A DNA stretch of 64,000 nucleotides, taken from the NCBI GenBank assembly GCA_026419785.1, contig JAODTK010005790.1:62001-126000 (forward strand), in the 5' to 3' direction. Position numbers and translations under genes: made by a program. The notes beneath the pieces are model-generated. The model was given only the letters and a program-made list of their open reading frames with translations, had not been told where the DNA came from and did not search any database. Position 1 is the stretch's first letter. Each line of letters begins with the position of its first letter. Source of the stretch: Sclerodactyla briareus (lineage: Eukaryota; Echinodermata; Holothuroidea; Dendrochirotida; Sclerodactylidae). Positions 21,922-32,352 of the stretch are shown piece by piece.

Positions 21922-24900
21922 CTCCTCCCTGTTTTATTGAGACCTGTCTGCATCAGGACGGAAACACCCATAATGGTCCCTCAACCTCAACGCCTGCCCA
22001 GCAAGGTACTGCCAACTTACCAGCCAACTTACCAAGGTACTGCACAACTTACCAGCGGCTGGCTTGATGAGGAGGAGGACATTACTGTGCCATTCATTAC
22101 TGTGAGGAGGACATTACTGTGCCGTTCTCCTGTCGAAGAGTCCCAGGGCGTTCTTGGTGATCAGATGGGCAACCTCTGCGTTAGTGATGGCCCCTAGGAT
22201 TTCGGCTACTCTGGCGGCTGTGTGATGGATCAGGTTGGGGGCGCTGACTTCCACAGTCCTGCACACCGGGAATAAGGGGCGTCTGTTTCGAGCAGGAGAC
22301 GATGCCATGGTACTGCCCATAGTGCTTCTTTTTGGCCCTCCGAGAAAAGGAAAACTTGTCAAGAAAAACTAAAGTAGACGTTAGGAAAGTCGGCGGCCCA
22401 GAGGTTGACGGCGTTGGCTGGACCGGAAAAGTTATATTTTTGTGTCCCTCTGTAGTCCCACCCGGTACTTCAAGAAGCTGCAAACATGGCGTTGACGTGG
22501 AGACCTGTAACTGCCCTTCTTTGGGGCTGAGTTGAGGACCAATACCTTGCTGGGCTTCAGGTATGGCAATCGGCCATGCAGTTGCTTCTTCCTGGCTGTG
22601 CCACATCTCGTCCCCCATCCTCGAGTAGTCCAGGCCTACTTCTCCCAGGCCCGATACGCCCGTCAGTAAAAGGGCTTCTCGCAACTGGAGCATCTGGCTT
22701 GGCGACAGCAGTTTCTTTGGGTGCGCTCCAACCACCACTCTGAAGTTCCTGCGGGTCAGGTCGTCAACTTTGCCTGGTAGGGGTATTCCCAGGGTCGCAG
22801 TAGTTGGCCACTCCTCCGACCACTTTGACTGGGGGTTCCTGGTTAGTCTCACCCCACTCACGCTTTCATGAGGTCTTGTACTGTGGCCTTTCGGATCCAG
22901 CTTCAGCTTGGCCTCTGTAGCTGTCGAGTGGAGGACTGTCACAGAGTCTCTGTGCCGGAGATCGTCAGTTGTCACACATTCCGTTTAATTTCGCAGCTTC
23001 GCTGCAGATTAGGACCTGACGTACCGCACGTCCTATCTCGCGACCCTCCAACGTCCGTCCTGAGAGTCCCCTTCGCTCCCACGAAGCATATGGAACAGGC
23101 ACTCCATGTAGTAGGGCTGCTGGGAGTTCACTGGACTCAAGTTAAACATCCTGGAATCTCCCACTGTCGGTACCGGCAAACAGCTTCCATCGCCGCCGCT
23201 TGAAAACGTGTAACGTCCCACTGGGTCCCCAAGTGTGATGACTGGCGAAAGAGCGGGCAGATCTCTTCTGTGGTTCTCACACTCCTGTCCATAAACGTGG
23301 GAGGTGCTGCGTGTGAAGTGCTTTTCGGGTAGCATGTTATCAGCTGGCACCAAGGGATGGAACACTACGTTCGCCGCCTCTTCCTTTTTCCTCTCGCTGA
23401 CAATCCACTGGTCGCCTTTAGGGACGTCCGCCCTCTACTTGCGTCCCCTGCTTGTGTCCTGTGGGACCACCACCTCCAGGCCTGTTGACGTCGACTGCGT
23501 CTCGCTCGGAAAGCTTTGGCTCCCCTTCGTGTCATGATAGACTCGTGGTCCGGCCGGTATATCCTCTGCTTCAAGTCGACAGTCAGGTGCCTGGGGGATC
23601 GGCTCTTTGTTGGACGCGGTGGTCACCCAAAGGTCTGCTGGGTGCGGTCCCTCTTTTTCAGGAATCTGCCTATGCCTCCTGCTGGTGGTGCTACCTTCCC
23701 GGCACGGCTTCTGGAGGATGTGAAGCCTTGTCTCAGCTCTCTGAATCCTGCTGGGGTACCAGTTCGAAAGATCGAAGTGCACGACCCTTGGCTGGGGTTT
23801 TTCCTCTTCATCGTCGGCAAACCCAACGTTCCTCCTACTCCACGAGGGGTCCGGCGTGCTTTATGATTCGTTTGAGAGCTTCCTTAGGATCAAGCTGGCC
23901 ACTGTGTACTTCAGATCTTCCAGGGTGTCTCTGGCATGTCGGCCGTCGGCCCTCTGTTACGTCATCTCCAATCTGGGGAGGACAAGAGGACCTTGTGTTA
24001 CTTCTTGTTACAGAGGTCGACCCCACACCCATGGCCCTAAAACATCTATCTACAATGGCTCCGAGGGGTTATATTGATGCAAGATGCATGGATTGCACGA
24101 CAAGATCTAAATCTCCGGCATGTTATCCTCCTGGGCATCCATCAAGGGTGCGATTGTATCTCTCTACTTGCCCGTTTGATGGTGGCCGGTATGGTGTGGT
24201 ACTGCTTGTGGAATGCGCAGTGTGCGCACGGGCGGCGAAAAGCGTCATTTTTTTTTTCTCCAAAATTTGTCCTTGGTCGGAGACAAACAGAGAGCACCCC
24301 AAAACTAGAGAAAAAGCTAAGACACGGCGGCTCTGTCTTGATTTCCGTGCAGTCTAGGAGGGTAGGGGAAGATCTCTAGGTCCATTTGTGAATGATCCAC
24401 TATCAGGACAGGGTGCTTGGTTTCTGCGGTTCTTGTAAGTGGCCCAGGAAGTCAAATGAATGCACCTTTTCCATCGGGACGCTGCGTGGTGCTGCACATC
24501 TGGAACTTAGCATGGCGGTTTGGCTTCTAATCCTCTTGCACGTTTCATAACTGGCCACGTAGTTTCTGACCTCCCGACTAAGGCCATACGAACTCTCCTT
24601 CATCCGGACAGGGTCCTGGCTACTCCCTGGTGGCCTGCTGATGGGACATTGTGGTTGGCGTGCAAGGCTACTTCCATTACTTCCAATGGGTCGGCCCCAG
24701 TCGTTGCTGGTCACTCTCCTTATGTTTGCAACCGCATGCCCTCACTATGTCTGAGTTGCTCCCTGTTGATCCAATCTATTTGGTGGCTGGACTGGAAGCA
24801 ACAGTTCCGCCTCTGTCGGTTCGGCCTTGTTTCCAGCGCCCAGGTCCCGGAATGATCTTTCAAATCTGGGTTCCTCCTCCTGCTTGGCTTTGACCTCTTG

Positions 24901-27350
24901 CGTTGAGTAGCCCCCAGACATAGCCCTGTGGTGACTCGCTTTTGTTGTCAATAACCCCTCTCCCCCGTCCTCATTAGGGTGTTCAACAGTTCTCACACTG
25001 CACAGACTTCCAGAGTAGTGTCCCCACCTCCTGAGTACTGACCTGCTGTACCCGATATTGTGTTCTCCCGGGCTCCCAGCTTCGCCATTCCCCCTCCAGG
25101 GGGATACGCGTGTTCGTCACCTGCTCCAATGGTCGAGATGGTACAACGTTGTCCACATCCTCCACGAAGGGGCCCACTGCGAGTGGGCCCGCTGGCATAC
25201 TTGCATCCCCGACACGGAGGTCCTGTAGGGGTACTCCATGGCGGTAGTGGCTCATGTCTTGGGAGATCGTTCTTCGACAGCGCATCGGCATTCGCATGGT
25301 CCCTCCCGCGATGGTACGTGACAACATCCTGTACTGGCTGAGCTCTTCGCAATACCAACGTGCCAGCTGACCTTGAGGTAGCCTAAATTGAAGCAGTCAA
25401 CGTCAAGCTACTGTGTCCGGTCCTGAATCTCGATTCCAGCAGATAGTGGCTGGCGAAAGTGGGGGGTTTACCTCACAATGGCCGGGCCCTTTCGGGTAGT
25501 CCATACCAGCGCTGCTTGGGGTCCATGTGACGCTCGTATAAGACATGACTTTCTCTCTCCCACCCTGGAGTTGGATAAGCTCACCCCCCTATGGAGTCAT
25601 TGGAAGCGTCTACTAGGATGATGTGTCCACCGCGTTCCGCAACGAAAGTACGGCGGCGGGTTACCTTCTCTTAATTCATCCACGCCCACTGCTAGCCCTC
25701 CACCCCGGCAAAAGGTTTCTTGCCCGTCACCGCATACAGTGGTACTGCCGACTTAGCGAATTCCTGGATGAATGCCCGGTGGTAATTCCGCCAGGCCCAG
25801 GAACCTCTCAACATCCTTTGTGTTCTTGGTGGAGCTATCCACGGAACGGTCGTACGTCAACTGTGGGTGACATCGCCACGGGCGTCCCCTCCTACTATTC
25901 GCTCTGAGAACTCTCCTTTCTTCTGAAAGAAGACAACTTCCTCGGTTTCAGCTTTAGCTTGTATTGACAAACCTGGCCAAAAAAGTACATCAGTGATGTT
26001 CCGCATGTGGTCCTTGAAGTCCTTCCCCAGGATTATGATGTCATCGAGGGACCGGCATGGGCGGGTTTTCCAGTTGAGGCCTTGGAGGACCAGGTTGACA
26101 ACCCTCAAGAATGTAGCCTGCAAGTTGCAGAGGCCAAAGGGGAGTCTCACGAACTCGTAAAGCCTTCTTTTGGTCACCTTCGTTCTGCTTCATCTGCCAT
26201 AAAAGCCCCATAGCGCGTCTAATTTGGAAAACCAAAGACTCCCCTGGAGATGGTCCACACAGTCCTATACTAAGGGTAGTGGGAATACGTCTTTGACTGT
26301 AATGTTGTTGAGCTTCCGGAAGTCCATGCAGAACCTGACGCTTTAGTTCCCCTTGCGGACCAGGACCGTAGCTAACGACCACTCGATATGGAAGGCCATT
26401 ACCCCTGCCTCTAACATGCCGTTTATCTCTTTCTCCTCTTCGCCGGCGAATTGCAAGGGTGTCCTCCTTATTTGTTGTTTGATCGGCTTATGACTACCGG
26501 TACCCACTCGGTGCTCGATGGGTTCGAAGGTCTGTACCAATGTCGAAGGCATGAGAGGCAAAGACAATCCTGGTAGAGTCCACGAGGGTACTCATCAGTT
26601 GACGTAATTGCTCCCCCTCCAACTCTGTGGCTGACCTCTCCAGCAAGTCCTCCAAATGGGTCTCGAACTCCGCCTTACCTGGCAGTTTAGACTCCCCTAC
26701 GTCTGTGCACAGTACGGGGACATCATCAATACACCCTCCCCGGGCTCCCCTTCAGGCGCTGCATTCCGCTCTGTGTGGGTTCCCTCGGCGAGGGTGTTTC
26801 TCAAGTAAGACGTCGGCCCTCGGTCGAAGTTGATCTCGCTGCCCGGTTCAGTAAGGTAGTCTGGCATCCTCCTGTCGAGCCGACATTCAAGTCTACCGAC
26901 ATAGGGGGTACCACCTGCCCTCTACATACCGTACCTGGGTTCGTCTTGCGTCTCCTCCTTCCCTTCCCCTTTGCAAAGCCACGGTTCTCTCGAACGTTGA
27001 GCAATGATTCTGCATTCGATTGGCACCCTGTTTCCAGGGGACTTCAAAGCGTGTCCTCCTCAATTGGTGCTACAAAGACATTATTGTTATGCGAGGTGCG
27101 ATCCAACCTTCACCCTGACCGGGCCCACGTCATGTCCCGACATTGTCATGTCCCTACCAGCCCCATCAAATTTAACACTCCGGATGATTGGTGAGCGGGT
27201 CTAATGCTTGAAAACCCGGTCCGAGATTATGGTTTTCTCTGCTGCTGCTGTATCCACACGACATCCAGAATACAATCTTCTTTGTGTACTGTTACATGGT
27301 AGGCAGAGTTCACCTGCCTTATTGTGATCACCTCCCCTCTAGGGTCTGGG
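21922..27350 (-). mobile_element. Gypsy pol remains: integrase, RNase H, reverse transcriptase, protease region
   Basis: Read right to left on the minus strand: a probable protease region about 27000-26800, the reverse transcriptase palm about 26560-25850 (including the YLDDI-type catalytic area near 26050), the end of RNase H and its linker about 25360-25000, the integrase zinc-binding region about 24715-24400, and integrase core/tail sequence toward 24100-21922 as copy B of the duplicated part. Domain order is that of Ty3/gypsy. The frames are broken many times. Confidence 0.75.
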
Positions 27351-27943
27351 TTACCGGAAGTATCTTTTCCTTTGTAAACTACTGGACAACTGAGACCGAC
27401 CCCCCTGATTCCGAAGACAACACCTCCTTGCTCGTTCTAGGCCAGGTCCGAGTCGGGGTGGCGGCCTTCCCCTCCGACTTTAAATGTTGGTCGAAGGCCT
27501 TTCTTTTACACAGGGCAGTCTCGATGAAGTGACCTTCTGGTCCACATCTAAAGGCACCCTGCTCTTGGGGATAGGGGCCTCCGACTTGGAATCCTGTCCC
27601 TCTTAGCCACAGTTTTCCACAAGCTATCTTACTTGACTTGTCAACTCTCCTTAAGCGGTGTTCCAATGCTGAGAGACGCCTCTCCGTCTTTTTTGATGAC
27701 GTTAGGAGATTGTGCTTGAGCTCGTCATACGTTGCGCGAGTCCTTCTTGAGCGACCCTCCTTCCCTCATGTTTCCCCGTGTGTGGTTTTCCATTCTGGGG
27801 GTTGGAAGGGGCCTGGGGACTACCATTTCTGGCGGAGCATTCTTTCCAATGAAGTTTGCTGGGCTTTGGACCCCCCCCCTGTGTCGGTCCATTTCCATCC
27901 CCTTGCTCCAAGACTCCTCCCCAGTAGCCACTCGGTAGACCCT

Positions 27944-28997
27944 AGGGTAGGCACCGGGATTTTGCGCGATTTTGAACGGCAAAATGTCCCGCTTTCCCTT
28001 TTGCCAAAATGCGCGATAATGCCAGAGAAAGGCAAAATACGCGATCGGTTGTGATTCGGAATTCAAAGTACATTATTTTCACTCAAACACAGGACAAACG
28101 CATGTTGTCTTGGAGAAGGAAGAATCGCAATAGTGCTAAAAAAAAAAAAAATGGCCAAAATTCAGGAAAAATGTAATTCATTCCTCTAAGTAACGACATA
28201 CAATCTGGAAGTTGCATTCAGAAAACAATCGATTCTTAAAAGATCATTTTTAAGGTCACATTACTTCTGACAATATTGAAAATAACTTGAACTTACTCCG
28301 CCAACTACACGATCACAAATTTTACCAAACGGCGATGCAGCTCATACATACGGCAAATAACATAACGAGGAGCACTCATGGCCCGTGCTTTATCAATCAG
28401 GGACTGCCGATTGCTAATTTTTAGCGATATGCCGATAAAACAGTTCCAGGTGTAACTACAGTGCTAGACTGCAACAGGGTACACGCAACTTTCAGACATG
28501 TCTCCTTGCATGCAATACACCATTACAGAGAACAATTATAGTCCTCACTACAGCGTCGGTTCACCTGTGATCGTTTTCCCACTCACAAAGCCAGCGGGCC
28601 GGTGACAGTGTGCAGGAATGTTAACGGTGCGTAATTGTAGCACAAAATTATCGGACATGACATCGATCCGTTGATATGGGTCATGCAGTGTGTGTACTGC
28701 GCGGCGAGTCAAGTATGTTATAATGACACGATACTGCCAGGGGCTACCCGGGGAAGGTGAGTAATGAAGCTGCAGCTGACTACCTAGGCCTGCGCTGTGT
28801 GATTTTAGGTTATTTAGCACCAGCAATTCTTGGTGATTCGGATTATCACTGGGTAGTTTGTTTTTAGGGATTTCTTTAAAATGAAAAAATCTTGGTATTC
28901 ACGAAACACCATAAATGCGCGATGGACTGTTAAATGCGCGACAAAGACTAGAAATGCACAATTTTTGCGCGATCGCACAAATCCCGGTGCCTACCCT
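27944..28997. mobile_element. 1,054-bp DNA element with 19-bp perfect terminal inverted repeats
   Basis: Both ends read AGGGTAGGCACCGGGATTT inward. The word aaatgcgcgat or a close variant recurs just inside both ends (about 27961-28045 on the left, 28913-28975 on the right), like the subterminal transposase-binding words of hAT elements. There is no transposase frame. No target duplication was recognised. The element sits inside the gypsy gag region, so it is younger than that insertion. Confidence 0.75.
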
Positions 28998-29219
28998 CGG
29001 GGCTTGGTCCGCCCGTGGCTTTCCACGTCTTCCTGGCCAAGCGGTACACGCACTGGTACAGTTCTACCATGGCAATAGCTTTTGTCCCAGGACGAGGGTT
29101 CTGCATGCTGCATGTTGACCGGCTTCCTTATCCGCGAAACCTAAGAAATAACTTCATCGTCACGCTACGTTCTATCCAGTCCCGGTTGTCTTGCCTGAAC
29201 TTTGTTCAAGGAGAGACAT

Positions 29220-30930
29220 AGTGGTCACTTTCTTGGGTGTCTGTCCGTCAGTCCGTCTGTCCGTAGGTGCGGTTGGTTATTCCTGACTCGTGAAAGCCAT
29301 CAGCTGGGACTTTTTTGTGGAGGTGAGCGGTGAAGAATGCCGATGTGAATCCACTTTTCGTCCCGAACAAAGACCATACTCCTTTCATTAAATTTGAATA
29401 TTTAATGAAAATGGCCGGGAGTTGTGTACACGATACTCCTTGATCGGTAGTGCATTGGTGATGCCGTTCGGAGTATATAACAACTATGACGAGTACACTA
29501 TATGCTAATTAAGTAGTCTATATGATTTGCTTAATTTCTGTGATATTTTTGAAGTTCGTTGGATTTTGACGAAACTCGGTGGAGATGGTTTATCTATAGT
29601 CCCAATGAATTTTACAGTAGGGACGAGGTCACCAAAGGTCATTCAATGTACTAATTCGCATTTACCTAGTCTAATTTGCATAATTTATGCAGATTTTAAA
29701 GTTGGTTGAATCGCATGAAACTTGGTGGAGATGGTACACCTTCGATCCTGATAAATTAACAAAAGTACACTTGAGGTTAACTTAAGGTCATTTAATGTGA
29801 ATGATTTGCATTAAAATTATGCAATTGTCGAATTTCGTCAAATGGCAGGAAAAATTGAATGAGTGGCAGTTCGGGTCTCGTAGAGATTGGTATAGTAATT
29901 TTTGGGTTCAGTGGATCAAATCAAACAGCATCGGAAAGACGAGGTCAAAAGGTCAAAGGTCAAGTCTTAAGGAAATATGCTATTTTAGGAGTGACAGGGC
30001 AAAGAAATAACTTTTGGATGGTGATTAGTATCTGTCTGCTCATAGACGAAACAAACTCTTGCTTCGATCTGACACTTGGTCTTCAAGTTACAAAGGCCAA
30101 AGGTTGATTTAATACATTGGCGATAGCATAGGGAGTGTAGATTACATTAATGCTTTTGGGGCTTGGTGCATCGCATTGAGGCAAGCATTTTTCATAAAAA
30201 ACCCGTCATGTCATCAAAGGTTCATTCGAGGTCAAGAAACTGCCAAAGATTAACATTTCGCATATTTCTAGTGACTGAGTGCAATATGGCTGAAATTTTG
30301 GGACATGCTGAATATGATCAAGGGTAACATTTTTCATAAAAAACCGTAGCTCATCAACAGGTCATTCAAGGTCACTTATGGACCAAGAACTGTCAAATAA
30401 TAACACTTCCTGCAACACCCTCCAGAGACTGTACGCCACCTTTTTAAGAATGGTTAGTCTTGGGGCACCCTCTGCCCAGCAGATGCTAAATGACATAATA
30501 TCGATGTTACCAACACAAAATTACCCCTGCTGTAGCTCTGGTGTGTGAGATAGGTGAGGGAGTAACTCCCTTGGAGGGCTGGTATTAAATGGAATCTTGG
30601 AATCTTATGGGTGACATTGAGGATATACAGATAAACTTAATTAGATAGGACCAGTTTCCACTATGAGCTGTGGACTGGTCTACCTTTAGTCTCGCCAAAA
30701 TGTTAACATTGAATCAGGTCACTAGGGGTTATGCAGTGTGTATAAATGCTTGATTCATATGAGCAAATTGTTCAAGTTTTGTTGAATTCCGATGAAATGT
30801 ATTAAGTGTGGTTCACAATTGGTCCTAAGATAAGTGAAGTGAGAAAATGGGTCAACAGAAAGTTGATTATTGTTCAATTTGCATAATTTAGGCAATTCTA
30901 GTCACATTTCCACAAAACTTATTGGTAGCC
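29220..30930 (+). repeat. Block of diverged repeats with aggtca words
   Basis: After a gtctgtccgtcagtccgtctg edge, units of about 145 bp follow. They carry gaaact(c/t)ggtggagatggt (near 29571 and 29717), ggtcaaaggtca or aggtcattcaa words, and tttgcataatttatgca. This build is common in marine invertebrate genomes. Related blocks are seen at about 44030-44420, 49060-49520 (opposite orientation) and 62690-62965. The block interrupts the gypsy gag region. Its superfamily is unknown to me. Confidence 0.6.
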
Positions 30931-31890
30931 ATTGTCAGTAATCAGTCCTTACGGATTTGAAATTGGTCACTGATTAGTAGGGTGTTTCTGTCAAATGCTG
31001 ATACCAGAATCTCAAAGCAACTCATTAAATGCCTGTAATTGTTTGCATGGTGATATAGATGATAACATGATCGCGTAACCAGGCGAGACACTGGGGGCGG
31101 TCGCCTTGTTAACCCCTTGTAGGCTCTCATACCCAATTCCAAAATACGGTCTGCCCAATCACGAGTCGTCTCGTTTTCTCTCTGTGCCTCTGATTGAAAT
31201 TGGGTTTGTAAGACTTCAGGTAGATCTTTTCCATAAAATCGGTCCTCAAGTTCCCGCATGATGGCACGGTGTTAGCTCAGGTCCGGCTCTCTTTCTACGA
31301 GGCGACTATAGAACCTGGCCGCTATGGTCCGAGGGTGTCGTCGACTGGGGCTGCGGCGATGATTCCAACTGCAGGTTCCCCGAAGGCCCGGGCTGTAATT
31401 GATCTTCCGACCGGCGAGGTGTGTGTGAATCACTCTCCTGTTATAATCCTCCTCAGAGTCATCCTCACACGCCGTTGACGTCCTTCACTCGAGGACCCCC
31501 CAGATTTCTGAGTAGGACCTAACATCTCTTTGAGGACCTGGTGTAGTGCATCCAACGTCATACCTCCAGTGTTCCTGCTTCTTGACTTAAACGTCCGTCT
31601 GTCGTCTTCACTAGAGGGTTGATCTGCTGGACCTAACTCGTCCTCACTCCGATCGGTATCCGCCGTCCCTCTTAGTTGCGAACGTACCCCCACCAGACTT
31701 TGACTGCAGCCTGTCCTCTCCAGGAGGGGTACGTAAGCTTTCCACCTCGTGACGTCCCCTCGGCGTGGATTCGTGCCCGCCCGCAAAGGCGAAACCGTTA
31801 CTGACGTACAGCCCTGTATGACTTTCGTGACATTATACTCCAGCTCCTCCGCAGAGCCCAACTGGAATTCTTCTCCAATCAATCAAATTA

Positions 31891-32352
31891 AAAGCTAATT
31901 AATTTGACTCGCAAAATGGCGGCTGTTCCAACTCAGTCGAGCAAGACAATCACTCAATTATGCGACGAATAAACAATTCCGCTCCAGATAATCCTATTGT
32001 GCACCAGGTCGCCTAAGTGGCTGGCTCCCTTCACACACCTGATTATCTGCTCTCCGTCAATCAGTAACAGCCCTCCTGGTAATCCTATTGTTCCATTGAC
32101 CGGCACAACTAAGCTTCTCAGGGATGAATAGGCTCCACGCCGCCCGGGTAATTAATTCCATTGACCGTAGGCTTAACAATCGAGTGATGTCCCCAGGTTG
32201 TAGATGTAGTAACTCCCCTCCACGCGTATATAAGTGTGCCGTATTTCCAAAATGGCGTCTCGCAATGAAAACTCCCTCCCGTTGGACCCAAGAATATCAA
32301 TGTCAAAAAAAGAACTCAACGTCCGCTCCCAGTTTTAATCTGTACTACCAAA
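31891..32352 (-). other. Leader between gypsy gag and the 5' LTR
   Basis: This 460-bp interval lies between the gag-like frame and the right LTR of the minus-strand element, where the untranslated leader and primer-binding site belong. No specific tRNA match could be assigned. Confidence 0.5.

Larger units (their letters stand above)
27351..31890 (-). mobile_element. Gypsy gag remains, split by two later insertions
   Basis: The right part (about 30940-31885) reads as a gag-like, charged, alpha-helical segment with a QSEAQRENETTRDWAD-type stretch near 31150-31200, as found in gypsy gag. The left part (27380-27940) holds a zinc-knuckle-like CxxxxHF segment near 27520-27560. Between them lie a terminal-inverted-repeat element (27944-28997), a short unassigned piece and a block of diverged repeats (about 29220-30930). 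Broken. Confidence 0.65.

Noticed and set aside
20000-24357. Several open frames of 100-300 codons in both directions
   Set aside because: They lie inside the gypsy fossil; the supported coding direction is minus, and the plus-strand frames are shadows.
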